Made by a program: the position numbers and the translations under genes. Below are positions 51,603 to 60,625 of a stretch of 64,000 bases of DNA, in pieces. This DNA is from Streptomyces sp. AP-93. GTDB taxonomy: Bacteria > Actinomycetota > Actinomycetes > Streptomycetales > Streptomycetaceae. The stretch lies in assembly GCF_022808175.1 (NCBI RefSeq), contig NZ_JALGBX010000021.1, forward strand, positions 62,001 to 126,000. Reading direction: 5' to 3'. Position 1 is the first letter of the stretch. Every line of letters begins with the position of its first letter. The notes under the pieces are model-generated. The model saw only the letters and a list, made by a program, of their open reading frames with translations. It was not told the origin of the DNA and made no database searches.

Positions 51603-52216
51603 CGCGCCTCCGCCTCACTCGTGCCCATGCTCGTGCTCGTGCTCGTGCTGGTGCTGGTGCTGCTGCTACTGCTGCTCGTGCTCGTGCCGTCGCCCGGCCA
51701 GAGGTCGGGGTGGGACCGCAAGCGGGTCAGCGCCCGCGCGGCCAGGCTGGTCACCGTGCCGTTCGGGCAGCCCAGGATCTCCGCCGTCTGCTCGACGGCC
51801 AGGTCCTCGTAGTAGCGCAGCACCAGTACGGCCCGCTGGCGCCGCGGCAGGCCGAGCAGGGCGCGTTCGAGCAGGTCCGAGGCGGCGACCGCCTCGGCCG
51901 CGTCGGCGCCGAGACCGCCCGGGCCGCCCGGGGTGCCCGGGCCGCCGGCGGAATCGGGCAGGGCCGCGTGGGGAAGCTCGTGGTGCCAGCGCCTGCGGCG
52001 CCAGGTGCAGTACGTGGTGACCATGACCTTGTGCGCGTAGCCGACCGGCGCGTCGTAGCGGCCCGCGCGAGCCCAGCGGTCGTACACCTTGGCCAGGGTC
52101 ACCTGCACCAGGTCCTGCCCCAGGTGCCAGTCGCCCGTCAGCAGCCGCGCGGTGCGGAGCAACGGGAGTCCCTCTGCCGCGACGAACTCCGCAAACGATT
52201 CTTCGGATGGCTCCAC
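51599..52216 (-). CDS. SigE-family ECF sigma factor
   Basis: A 205-aa sigma factor of the SigE/SigL family. Region 2 is FAEFVAAEGLPLLRTARLLTGDWHLGQDLVQVTLAKVY and region 4 is LLGLPRRQRAVLVLRYYEDLAVEQTAEILGCPNGTVTSLAARAL (blocks at about residues 8-45 and 115-160). The C-terminal 30 residues are a Ser/Thr run encoded by GTGCTC-type hexamers. Overlap with the downstream membrane-protein gene indicates a sigma/anti-sigma pair. Confidence 0.85.
   Translation of the reverse strand: MEPSEESFAEFVAAEGLPLLRTARLLTGDWHLGQDLVQVTLAKVYDRWARAGRYDAPVGYAHKVMVTTYCTWRRRRWHHELPHAALPDSAGGPGTPGGPGGLGADAAEAVAASDLLERALLGLPRRQRAVLVLRYYEDLAVEQTAEILGCPNGTVTSLAARALTRLRSHPDLWPGDGTSTSSSSSSTSTSTSTSTSMGTSEAEAR
51616..51690 (-). 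repeat. Hexanucleotide-type repeat encoding a Ser/Thr tail
   Basis: Alternating GTGCTC/GTGCTG units near the sigma factor 3' end give STSTSTS and SSSSS runs. The length could vary in frame. Confidence 0.8.
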
Positions 52217-52469
52217 CCGGCCTCACCCCCTCACACCCAAGACGACCCGGGGGCGCCATCGCATTGCACGACGGGGGCACGAACACGACGGAGAAGTTCA
52301 CGGAAGGGTTCTGCGGGTGGCGGCGGCGCGCATGCACGCCCCGAGCGCGGCACGGCGGCCGCCACCCCACGACCCGCACTCGTCAAGGCAGGACTGACCC
52401 TTGGCGTCCCCTCGCGACGAATCGTTCAACACAAGAGTGATCACCAGTTGACGAACCGTCAACACCTCG

Positions 52470-52952
52470 TTAGAGGTACACGCGCGGTTCCCGGATCGCG
52501 CCCTGGATTTCCGGCCCGCCCGGAGCGTCCCCCGCGGGCCCCCCGGCGAACTCCCCCGCACTCTTCTCGGCGCGGTCGATCTCGCACCAGATCCGCTTCC
52601 CGGCGCCCTCGCGCTGCCAGCCCCAGCGGTCCGCCAGCCCGTCCACCAGCTCCAGTCCACGGCCGCCCGTGTCGTCCCCGGCGGCCTGTCGCGGGGACGG
52701 CGCCCGGTCGCTCGCGTCCGCGACCTCCACCCGCACCCCCGGCTCCCCGAAGAGCATGCGCAGCACGGCCGGACAACCGGTGTGCACGACGGCGTTGGTG
52801 ACCAGCTCGGAGATCAGCAGGATCAGCGTCTCGGCGAGCGGCTCGTCATCCCCTATGCCGCAGCCCGCGAGCCGGGAGCGGGCCCATCGGCGGGCCCGGC
52901 CGACCTCGGCGGGGTCCGGTCCTACCTCCAGCTGAACCTGAAGCACCTGCAC
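52470..52952 (-). CDS. ATP-binding protein of the RsbW/SpoIIAB anti-sigma kinase type
   Basis: A 160-aa GHKL-fold ATPase. The N-box is ISELVTNAVVHTG and the G-box GDDTGGRGLELVDGLADRWGW. Streptomycetes have many such stand-alone proteins that act as switch kinases for sigma or other regulators. GTG 52952 is the start used, although the ribosome site is weak and an upstream ATG in another frame (53048 region) makes the start uncertain. Confidence 0.8.
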   Translation of the reverse strand: MQVLQVQLEVGPDPAEVGRARRWARSRLAGCGIGDDEPLAETLILLISELVTNAVVHTGCPAVLRMLFGEPGVRVEVADASDRAPSPRQAAGDDTGGRGLELVDGLADRWGWQREGAGKRIWCEIDRAEKSAGEFAGGPAGDAPGGPEIQGAIREPRVYL

Positions 52953-53370
52953 CGCTCACACCATCCGAACCGGCGGACACTTCGCCTCGCGACAGGACGG
53001 GGTCACCGAGTGTGACCCCCTTGCGGAGCAGCATGGTTGACATACAGTCACCACAACAAGCGCTTCGGGCATATTCCAGCGTGAAGGAGTGGGCGTGGTG
53101 CATACTGTGCGGCGCTCGCGCCGCTCAACCGCTCGCATTCCCGGGAGCGTACCGGAGCGGCCCCCCGGCTCCGGGCCGCAATGAGTCGGGCGAAGGACAC
53201 AAACCGATATCAACTCTCCGTAATCGGACATGCGTCCCGCGCCGTCCCTCCCGCACCCCTCCGTCACAGCGAGCGAGCACACGGCGGGCTGGTCGGCCGG
53301 CAAGGCCGGCCCACCCGGGCCCGGCCTACTCCGCCGCCGCCTGCCCCACCACCGCCTACTCCGCCACCGC
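52953..53370. other. 418-bp gap with short imperfect repeats
   Basis: No convincing gene was seen. On the left is an AT-richer stretch with TTGACATACAG, which may be promoter sequence. On the right (53325-53370) TAGGCGGTGGNGGAG-type repeats run into the 3' end of the acyl-CoA dehydrogenase, so its final codons look duplicated downstream of the stop. Confidence 0.4.
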
Positions 53371-54312
53371 CTACTCCACCACCGCCAGCAGCTCCGCCGC
53401 CAGCGCCTCCTCCGCCTGCGCCGCGGTCCGCCACTGCTCCGCCCGCACCCACGCCCGCTTCAGGTGCAGGTGTACGTCCGCCTCCCAGGTGAAGCCCATC
53501 CCGCCGTGCACCTGCAGACAGTCCCGGGCATTGCGTACGGCGGCCTCGTCGGCCAGCAGCTTGGCGCCGGCCACCTCCGCCGGATCGGCCGTCACCGCGG
53601 CCGCGTAGACGGCTGTACGGGCCACCTCCGCCCGCACCAGCATCTGCGCGCACAGGTGCTTGACCGCCTGGAACGCCCCGATCGGCTGTCCGAACTGCTC
53701 GCGCTCCTTGGCGTACCGCACCGCCAGCTCCACCGTGCGCAGCGCGCTGCCGAGCTGCAGCGCGGCCGTCAGCAGCGCCCCCGCGTCCCGGTACGCGCCG
53801 GACGCCACCGGCTCCCCCGGCAGCAGCACCCGCGCCAGCGGGGTCAGCGGGTCGGCGGAGCGCACCGGCTCCCCGGCGCCGTACCCGCCGGCTGGCTCGA
53901 CCGGCTCCCCGTCCGCGCCGAGCACCGCGTCGGCCTCGCCGAGGTGGGCCACCAGCGGGCCTTCCAGGTCGAAGGCCGTCACCACCGCCTCCCCCTCCGC
54001 GGCCCCCGCGACCAGCCCGGCGGCCAGGTGGGTGGCGACCAGCGGTCCCGGCAGCAGGGCCCGCCCGGCCTCCTCGAAGACGAGGACGGCCTCCGGCATC
54101 CCGAGTCCGACCCCGCCCTCGTCCTCCGGGAGCCGCAGCGCGAAGAACCCGGCCTCGCCGAGCTCCCGCCACAGCGCACGATCCACGGACCGGCCCGTGG
54201 CGGCCGCCCGGTCGACCGAGGCGCGCAGCTCCTCGCGCCCGTACCGGCCCGCCAGGAGGTCCCGTACGCCCGCCCGCAGGTCCCGCTGGTCCTGCGTCGG
54301 CTGGAAGTCCAC
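53371..54312 (-). CDS. Acyl-CoA dehydrogenase, short form
   Basis: A 313-aa ACAD, shorter than the usual ~380-400. It keeps the N-domain (MDFQPTQDQRDLRAGVRDLL) and the C-terminal REQFGQPIGAFQAVKHLCAQM and VHGGMGFTWEADVHLHLKRA blocks, but its middle beta domain is reduced, as in the non-catalytic-looking partner of alpha2beta2 acyl-CoA dehydrogenases. It follows a full-length ACAD by six bases, supporting a heteromeric enzyme for bulky acyl-CoA substrates. Confidence 0.9.
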   Translation of the reverse strand: MDFQPTQDQRDLRAGVRDLLAGRYGREELRASVDRAAATGRSVDRALWRELGEAGFFALRLPEDEGGVGLGMPEAVLVFEEAGRALLPGPLVATHLAAGLVAGAAEGEAVVTAFDLEGPLVAHLGEADAVLGADGEPVEPAGGYGAGEPVRSADPLTPLARVLLPGEPVASGAYRDAGALLTAALQLGSALRTVELAVRYAKEREQFGQPIGAFQAVKHLCAQMLVRAEVARTAVYAAAVTADPAEVAGAKLLADEAAVRNARDCLQVHGGMGFTWEADVHLHLKRAWVRAEQWRTAAQAEEALAAELLAVVE

Positions 54313-54318
54313 GGACGC

Positions 54319-55473
54319 TCACCTGCCCTTCGGAAGGCCGAGGATCCGCTCGGCCACGATGTTCTGCTGGATCTGCGAGGTGCCCGCCGCGATCGTGTAC
54401 GAGAGCGAGGAGAGCCGGTCCAGGGTCCACTCCTCGTCCAGGGACAGGGACTGCGCGCCCAGCACCTCGGCGGCCGTGTCGTACAGCTCCTGGCGCGCGT
54501 GCGAGTACGCCAGCTTGAAGACGCTGCCGCCGATGCCCGGGACCCCGCCCGAGCGCTCGGACTCGCTGACGTTCCACTGGGTGAGCCGCCACAGGGCGCC
54601 GAACTCCCCGTACAGCCGGCCCAGCCGGCGCCGCAGCACCGGGTCGTCCCAGCGGCCGTTCGCCTTCGCGGTGCGCGCCAGCTCGCCCAGGGTGCGCCGG
54701 CAGGCGACGACCTCGCCGACGAAGGCGGTGCCGCGCTCGAAGGACAGGGTCACCATCGTGACCCGCCAGCCGTCGTTCTCGGCGCCGACCCGGTTGGCGA
54801 CCGGGACCCGTACCTCGTCGAGGAACATCTCCGCGAACTCCGTGGACCCGGCCAGGGTGCGCAGCGGCCGTATCGTCACCCCGGGCGCGTCCATCGGCAT
54901 GGCCAGCCAGGAGATCCCGCGGTGCTTGGGGGCGTCCCCATCGGTGCGCACCAGCAGCTCGCACCAGTCGGACACCTCCGCGTGCGAGGTCCATATCTTC
55001 GAGCCGGTGATCACGTACTCGTCGCCGTCGCGGACGGCGCGGGTGCGCAGCGAGGCCAGGTCGGAGCCCGCGTCCGGCTCGCTGAAGCCCTGGCACCACA
55101 CCTCGTCGCCGCGCAGGACGGGCGGCAGCCAGCGCGCGCGCTGTTCGGCGGTGCCCTCGGCGGCGATGGTCGGGCCGGCGTGCAGCAGCCCGACGAAGTT
55201 CGCGCCGACGTACGGGGCCCCCGCGCGCTCGGTCTCCTCCAGGAAGATCAGGTGCTGCGTGGGGGTGGCCCCGCGGCCGCCCGCGTCCACCGGCCAGTGC
55301 AGTCCGGCGTACCCGGCGTCGTACAGCCTGCGCTGCCAGCCCGCGTCGTAGGCGCGGCGGCCCGGCCAGTCGTCGGGCGAGGGCTTGGGAGGCAGCCCGG
55401 GGAGCTCCTTGGCGAGCCAGGCCCGCAGCCGGGCCCGGAACTCCCGTTCCTCCTCGGTGTAGGTGAGGTCCAC
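54319..55473 (-). CDS. Acyl-CoA dehydrogenase, full-length partner
   Basis: A 384-aa ACAD: N-domain (DLTYTEEEREFRARLRAWLAKEL), the middle domain with FSEPDAGSDLASLRTRA and GSKIWTSHAEVSDWCELLVRT, and the C-terminal AAGTSQIQQNIVAERILGLP. GTG 55473 is five bases after the amidohydrolase stop. With the short ACAD it makes a three-gene operon controlled from the palindrome at 56747. Confidence 0.9.
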   Translation of the reverse strand: MDLTYTEEEREFRARLRAWLAKELPGLPPKPSPDDWPGRRAYDAGWQRRLYDAGYAGLHWPVDAGGRGATPTQHLIFLEETERAGAPYVGANFVGLLHAGPTIAAEGTAEQRARWLPPVLRGDEVWCQGFSEPDAGSDLASLRTRAVRDGDEYVITGSKIWTSHAEVSDWCELLVRTDGDAPKHRGISWLAMPMDAPGVTIRPLRTLAGSTEFAEMFLDEVRVPVANRVGAENDGWRVTMVTLSFERGTAFVGEVVACRRTLGELARTAKANGRWDDPVLRRRLGRLYGEFGALWRLTQWNVSESERSGGVPGIGGSVFKLAYSHARQELYDTAAEVLGAQSLSLDEEWTLDRLSSLSYTIAAGTSQIQQNIVAERILGLPKGR

Positions 55474-55478
55474 TGCGC

Positions 55479-56687
55479 CTACCGCCCCGTCCGCCGGTCC
55501 TTGTCGAAGTCCAGACCGAGCATACGGATGGCGTTTCCGCGCATGAGCTTGTATACGGTTTCCTCGTCGAGACCCTTGACGTGGTCGAGGGCGACCTCCT
55601 TGGTGTGCGGGAAGGTCGAGTCCACGTGCGGGTAGTCGGTTTCGAAGGTGGCGTTGTCGCGGCCGACGACGTCCAGCGAGGCGATTCCGTGCTTGTCGCG
55701 GAAGAAGCAGCAGAACATCTGCCGGTAGTAGTACGTGGACGGCGGCTCGGGGATCAGGTCCTTGACCCCGCCCCAGGCGCGGTGCTCCTGCCACACGTCG
55801 TCGGCGCGCTCCAGGGCGTACGGGATCCAGCCCATCTGGCCCTCGCTGTACGCCAGTTTCAGCGTCGGGAACTTGACGAGCACGCCGCTGAACAGGAAGT
55901 CCATCATCGAGGCCATGGCGTTGTTGAAGCTGAGCGCGGCCTGGACGGCGGGCGGGGCGTCGGGGGAGGCGGCGGGCATCTGGGAGCTGGACCCGATGTG
56001 CATGTTGACGACGGTGCCGGTCTCCTGGCAGACGGCGAAGAAGGGGTCCCAGTAGCCGGAGTGGATGGAGGGCAGGCCGAGGTGGGTGGGGATCTCGGAG
56101 AAGGTCACGGCCCGCACCCCGCGCGCGGCGTTGCGGCGGATCTCGGCGACGGCCAGGTCGATGTCCCAGAGGGGGATGATGCAGAGCGGGATGAGGCGGC
56201 CGCCGCTGTCCCCGCACCACTCCTCGACCATCCAGTCGTTGTACGCGCGCACGCAGGCGAGGGCGACTTCCTTGTCCTTCGCCTCGGCGAAGGTCTGCCC
56301 GCAGAAGCGCGGGAAGGTCGGGAAGCACAGGGAGGCCTCGACGTGGTTGAGGTCCATGTCGAGGAGGCGCGCCTTGGGGTCCCAGCAGCCGCGCCGCATC
56401 TCCTCGCGGGTGATGCCCTCCAGGGTCATCTCGTCGCGGTCGAAGCCGACGGCGGCGATGTTGCGCTTGTACGGGAACTTCAGGTCCTCGTAGATCCACC
56501 AGTCGGTGGGCGGGCCGTCGGGGTCCATGGTGATCACGTACTTGCCGCCGGTGTAGGCGAGCTCGCCGATGCCGGCGGTGAGCGCCTTGGGCCCGCGGTC
56601 GCGGTATTTGGCGGGCAGCCACACGTCGAAGAGGTGGGCCGGTTCGATGACGTGGTCGTCGACGCTGATGATCCGAGGCAGTTCCAT
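55479..56687 (-). CDS. Amidohydrolase-2 family metal-dependent hydrolase/decarboxylase
   Basis: A 402-aa TIM-barrel protein of the amidohydrolase-2 (ACMSD/OHCU decarboxylase-like) family. It opens ISVDDHVIEPAHLF (metal-binding D/H), has VNMHIGSSSQMP in the middle, and ends with FETDYPHVDSTFPHTKE, where the last metal Asp and His lie. Such proteins hydrolyse or decarboxylate ring-derived acids and are common in steroid-type catabolism. ATG 56687 follows GAGGGG. Confidence 0.85.
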   Translation of the reverse strand: MELPRIISVDDHVIEPAHLFDVWLPAKYRDRGPKALTAGIGELAYTGGKYVITMDPDGPPTDWWIYEDLKFPYKRNIAAVGFDRDEMTLEGITREEMRRGCWDPKARLLDMDLNHVEASLCFPTFPRFCGQTFAEAKDKEVALACVRAYNDWMVEEWCGDSGGRLIPLCIIPLWDIDLAVAEIRRNAARGVRAVTFSEIPTHLGLPSIHSGYWDPFFAVCQETGTVVNMHIGSSSQMPAASPDAPPAVQAALSFNNAMASMMDFLFSGVLVKFPTLKLAYSEGQMGWIPYALERADDVWQEHRAWGGVKDLIPEPPSTYYYRQMFCCFFRDKHGIASLDVVGRDNATFETDYPHVDSTFPHTKEVALDHVKGLDEETVYKLMRGNAIRMLGLDFDKDRRTGR

Positions 56688-56746
56688 GATGTCCCCTCGC
56701 CGCATGCCGAATGGCTCCGTCGCTCCGATCCGCCGCTCCGGCGAAT

Positions 56747-56761
56747 CTGATGGAGCGTCAG
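56747..56761. promoter_or_regulatory. Palindromic operator, acyl-CoA regulon site H
   Basis: CTGATGGAGCGTCAG, one half-site mismatch, 59 bases before the amidohydrolase start. Confidence 0.6.
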
Positions 56762-56831
56762 AAATCTGGAACCAAGCTAGCTCCCCGCCTCTGGACCGAC
56801 AAGCGTCCGCGCCCTACGCTCTGCGCTTGAT

Positions 56832-56846
56832 CTGACTATCCGTCAG
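56832..56846. promoter_or_regulatory. Palindromic operator, acyl-CoA regulon site I
   Basis: CTGACTATCCGTCAG, one half-site mismatch, 30 bases before the CoA ligase start. With site H it occupies a divergent promoter. Confidence 0.65.
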
Positions 56847-56876
56847 GTCATGTCGGCCAGGGGAGGTCGGTCCGGG

Positions 56877-58427
56877 ATGACGGACAGCACCGCAGTCGAA
56901 CTCAGCCGGTCCCGCACGCTCTGGGACCTGATCACCCGCCGGGCCGCCATCACCCCCGACGCCCCCGTCCTCATCGAGGCCGCCGAGGACCCAGGCGACG
57001 ACCGCCGGCTGACCTTCGCGGAGCTGCGCGACCGCTCCGAGCAGGTCGCGGCCGGCCTGTACGGCATGGGCGTGCGCCCCGGCACGGTGGTCGCCTGGCA
57101 GCTCCCCACCCGCATCGAGACCGTGCTGCTCTCGGTCGCCCTCGCCCGCATCGGCGCCGTCCAGACGCCCGTCATCCCCTTCTACCGGGACCGCGAGGTC
57201 GGCTTCGCCCTGCGCGAGTCGAAGGCGGAGTTCTTCGCCGTCCCCGGCGTCTGGCGCGGCTTCGACCACACCGCGATGGCGCACCGCCTCGGCGCGCACG
57301 GCGTCTTCGAGGCCTACGAGTCCCTCCCCACCGGTGATCCGGCGGTGCTCCCCCCGCCCCCCGAGGAGGGCGTCGCGGTCCGGTGGATCTACTGGACCTC
57401 GGGTACCACCTCCGACCCCAAGGGCGTCCTGCACACGGACCGCTCCCTCATCGCGGGCGGCTCCTGCCTGGCCCACGCCCTGCACCTGTCACCGGACGAC
57501 GTCGGCTCGATGGCCTTCCCGTTCGCCCACATCGCCGGCCCCGACTACACGGTGATGCTGCTGCTCTACGGCTTCCCGGCGGTCCTGTTCGAGAAGTTCG
57601 CGATGCCCGACGCCCTGGACGGCTACCGCCGCCACGGAGTCACGGTCGCCGGCGGCTCCACGGCCTTCTACTCGATGTTCCTCACCGAGCAGCGCAAGGA
57701 CCCGTCCGCCAGACTCATCCCCACCCTCCGCCTCCTCGCGGGCGGCGGCGCCCCGAAGCCGCCGGAGATCTACCACGCGGTCGTCCGCGAACTGGGCTGC
57801 CAGCTCACCCACGGCTACGGCATGACCGAGGTCCCCATGATCACGATGGGCGCCCCGGACGACACCGCGGAGAACCTCGCCACCACGGAGGGCCGGCCCC
57901 CGAAGGGCATGTCGATCCGCATCACGACCCCGGAAGGCACGCTCCTCCCCCCGGACACCGACGGGGAGGTCCGGCTGCGCGGCGAGGCCGTCTGCCAGGG
58001 CTATCTCAACCGGGACCAGAACACCGGCGTGTTCGACACCGACGGCTACCTGATCACCGGCGACCTCGGCCACCTCACCAAGGACGGCTACCTGGTCCTG
58101 ACGGGCCGCAGCAAGGACGTCATCATCCGCAAGGGCGAGAACATCTCGGCGAAGGAGATCGAGGACCTGCTCCACCAGCTCCCCGCCGTGGCCGACGTCG
58201 CCGTCATAGGCCTGCCGGACCCGGAACGCGGCGAACGCGTCTGCGCGGTCGTCGAACAGCCCCCGGGCGCGGCCCCGCTGACCCTGGCCCAGGTGACCTC
58301 GTACCTCCGCACGGAGGGCCTCTCCACCCACAAGCTCCCGGAACAACTGGAACTGGTGGACGCCCTCCCCCGCAACGACGCCCTGCGCAAGGTCCTCAAG
58401 TACAAACTTCGCGAGCGCTTCGCGTAG
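56877..58427 (+). CDS. AMP-forming acyl-CoA ligase (cyclohexanecarboxylate-CoA ligase-like)
   Basis: A 516-aa adenylate-forming ligase that would activate an acid as its CoA thioester. Core motifs are present: YWTSGTTSDPKGVLHTD, HGYGMTEVPM, ITGDLGHLTKDGYLVLTGRSKDVI and the catalytic lysine region NDALRKVLKYKLRERF. ATG 56877 with AGGGGAGG ten bases upstream is preferred to ATG 56850, which would lie only three bases after the operator. It is the AMP-forming counterpart to the ADP-forming synthetase at 35729. Confidence 0.9.
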   Translation: MTDSTAVELSRSRTLWDLITRRAAITPDAPVLIEAAEDPGDDRRLTFAELRDRSEQVAAGLYGMGVRPGTVVAWQLPTRIETVLLSVALARIGAVQTPVIPFYRDREVGFALRESKAEFFAVPGVWRGFDHTAMAHRLGAHGVFEAYESLPTGDPAVLPPPPEEGVAVRWIYWTSGTTSDPKGVLHTDRSLIAGGSCLAHALHLSPDDVGSMAFPFAHIAGPDYTVMLLLYGFPAVLFEKFAMPDALDGYRRHGVTVAGGSTAFYSMFLTEQRKDPSARLIPTLRLLAGGGAPKPPEIYHAVVRELGCQLTHGYGMTEVPMITMGAPDDTAENLATTEGRPPKGMSIRITTPEGTLLPPDTDGEVRLRGEAVCQGYLNRDQNTGVFDTDGYLITGDLGHLTKDGYLVLTGRSKDVIIRKGENISAKEIEDLLHQLPAVADVAVIGLPDPERGERVCAVVEQPPGAAPLTLAQVTSYLRTEGLSTHKLPEQLELVDALPRNDALRKVLKYKLRERFA

Positions 58428-58472
58428 TTCACATCACGAGCCACCCGACCGGAAGAGGCCGCACGTGGTCGC

Positions 58473-58955
58473 TCACCGGCCGGCCTGACCCGGCGCGATC
58501 GGAGGCGCGCCCGTACGGCCCACGAAAGCCCTTGTCGCTGGTAGAGCGGCCCGGTGATCCCGGAGCGCCGTCAACAGGCTGCGGGCGATCAGGGCCAACA
58601 TCCGCGCATACGCGAGGTTGCTGGTGGCGTCGTAGCGGGTGTCCAGCTCCGGGTCTGCGGAGTCGACGTCCCCCCAGTCACGCAACGCGCCAAGTGCGCG
58701 CGGTGAGCGCTGCGCGGGCGCGATTTCGCCGAGACCGACGGCGAGGCACTTGCAGTGAGTGAGCAGGCGCAAGGTCAGCTCGGCAAGCCTCATCATCTCA
58801 GGCTCGGTGGTGAGGACCTCGATGATGTCCGTCTCGGCGGCCTCCTCGACCCCGGCTTCTATCGCCGCGGCCATCTGGAGGAGCGCCTCGCCGAGGCTGC
58901 TGCATACGCCGCCGCCCGTAGCCGTGGACTCGTGCCATTCACCGTCGTCGGTCAT
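58473..58955 (-). CDS. Unknown helical protein
   Basis: A 160-aa, mostly helical protein with LGEALLQMAAAIEAGVEEAAETDII and LAYARMLALIARSLLTALRDHRA. No motif was assigned. It is divergent from the HTH protein that follows, which may regulate it. Confidence 0.6.
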   Translation of the reverse strand: MTDDGEWHESTATGGGVCSSLGEALLQMAAAIEAGVEEAAETDIIEVLTTEPEMMRLAELTLRLLTHCKCLAVGLGEIAPAQRSPRALGALRDWGDVDSADPELDTRYDATSNLAYARMLALIARSLLTALRDHRAALPATRAFVGRTGAPPIAPGQAGR

Positions 58956-59100
58956 CGACCGCTCCCTACCGTCGTCAGCGGGCGAACAACTCCCGCTCGA
59001 TCACCACCGGGTATGAAGAGGTAACCCCACGACCCCTGTCCGCGAGTACCGTTGAACGGTCGGAGAAGTATGCAAGCCATGCACCGGTCGGGAGCTGCAC

Positions 59101-60444
59101 ATGGCGCAACACTCACGCACACCCAACACCGGCCTGCCCGCGCTGCTCGAACAGGCCAGATGGTCGCGACAGCAGTTCGCCTCGATCATCAACCGTCTCG
59201 GCGCGGAGGCTGGGATCGGGCTCAAGTACGGTCAGCCCGCCGTATCTCAATGGATCGCCGGCCATCAACCCCGCGCACAGGTCAGGGGGCTGATCATCGA
59301 AGCCTTCGAGCGGAAGCTCGGCCGGCCGGTCACCTACGCCGAAGCCGGTCTCACGGCCCCGTCGGACAGGGAAGAGACGGACACCGTCCGGGACCTCGTA
59401 GACCTCGGAAGGGCTGACATGGATCCATCCCGCCGTCGCGTCATCGCGGCCGGTGTGTTCTCCGCAGCGCTGGCCATCCCCCTGTTCCCCGAGCTCGCGC
59501 GAGCCGACAGCCCCGACCCCATAAGGCCGGGAAAGGCTACAACGCGAGTCGGCCAGGGCCAGGTGGATGCCGTGAGGTCGATGACGGACCGGATCGCCGA
59601 CATCCTCGACGAGCTTGGCGCAGGGCATGCACGCCCGATGGCCGCCGCGTTCCTCGTCAACTCGGTGGGTCCCTGGTTGAAGGCGGAGGCCTCAGCCCCA
59701 GTACGGCGCAGCATGCTCGCCGCAGCCTCGGACCTCGTCTACCTCACGGGGTGGATGGCCATGTACGAACGTCAGCACCGCCTCGGCCAGGACTACTACG
59801 TGAGCGCCCTCAAGCTGGCCGGCGAAGCGGATGACCACGTCACCTACTGCCGGACACTGCGCGGGATGAGCCTCCAGGCCTCCAACCTCGGCTACGGCCG
59901 ACGGGCGCTGGAGCTCGCCGACTCGGCCGCCGAAGCCGCCCCCGTGGCCGGACCAAGACTGGTGGCGTTCCTACGCGGCCAACAGGCCCACGGTGCCGCG
60001 ATGGTAGGAGACAAGCGGCAGGCATTCGACCGGCTCCGGGAGGCCGAGGCCGCACTCGGACAGGCAGACGACCGGCGCGAATCGATCGGGGGCTACGACC
60101 GGACCGCCTACCTCTTCCACGTCGCGCACGTCCTCAACGAGACGAAGGACGTCCCGGGCTCCGTCCGAACCCTCAAAGAGTCGATCCGGGTGCAGCCGGC
60201 ACACGAGAGGCAAGGGCGTCTCCACGCGTACGGCCTGCTGGCCCAGCGGCAGCTCACGATCGGGCACGTGGAGGCCGCCTGCGAGTCCTGGGGCCGGTTC
60301 CTCGACGAGTACGAGGACCTGTCCTCGGCCAGGGGCGACGAACACTTCGAGGTGATGGCGCTCCGCCTCAAGCAGCATACGACCGTCCGCGCGGTGCGCG
60401 AGCTGAGCAACCGCGCGCGAACCGTGGCGGAACTCAAGGGATAG
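59101..60444 (+). CDS. HTH-type regulator with TPR-like helical repeats
   Basis: A 447-aa protein. The first 80 residues resemble an XRE/Cro DNA-binding domain (ALLEQARWSRQQFASIINRLGAEAG, QPAVSQWIAGHQPRAQVRGLIIEAFE). Around residues 112-140 is a twin-Arg-like hydrophobic segment (RRRVIAAGVFSAALAIPLFP), and the rest forms TPR-like helical pairs (residues 170-447). This layout is common in actinobacterial regulators that sense through the TPR part. Confidence 0.8.
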   Translation: MAQHSRTPNTGLPALLEQARWSRQQFASIINRLGAEAGIGLKYGQPAVSQWIAGHQPRAQVRGLIIEAFERKLGRPVTYAEAGLTAPSDREETDTVRDLVDLGRADMDPSRRRVIAAGVFSAALAIPLFPELARADSPDPIRPGKATTRVGQGQVDAVRSMTDRIADILDELGAGHARPMAAAFLVNSVGPWLKAEASAPVRRSMLAAASDLVYLTGWMAMYERQHRLGQDYYVSALKLAGEADDHVTYCRTLRGMSLQASNLGYGRRALELADSAAEAAPVAGPRLVAFLRGQQAHGAAMVGDKRQAFDRLREAEAALGQADDRRESIGGYDRTAYLFHVAHVLNETKDVPGSVRTLKESIRVQPAHERQGRLHAYGLLAQRQLTIGHVEAACESWGRFLDEYEDLSSARGDEHFEVMALRLKQHTTVRAVRELSNRARTVAELKG

Positions 60445-60625
60445 CCAGTAGCCCTTCGAGACGCGAACTCATGCGACATTACGCCCAGTTCATAGTGCTG
60501 GCCACGGCTGGTATATGCCGGAACGGGTGCGCTACCGTCCCGGATCAACACGAACTGCACACAGACAGGTGACCCCGGCGGTGCTCCAACACCCCGGGGT
60601 CCGACACCGAAGAGAAAGACCTTCA

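Noticed and set aside
52448..52462. TTGACGAACCGTCAA, close to the regulon palindrome
   Set aside because: The outer bases differ, and it lies beyond the 3' end of the RsbW-like gene with no acyl-CoA gene start nearby.
53036..53608. Plus-strand ORF starting MVDIQSPQQ
   Set aside because: No ribosome site, biased shadow composition after 60 codons, and it runs antisense into a real acyl-CoA dehydrogenase.
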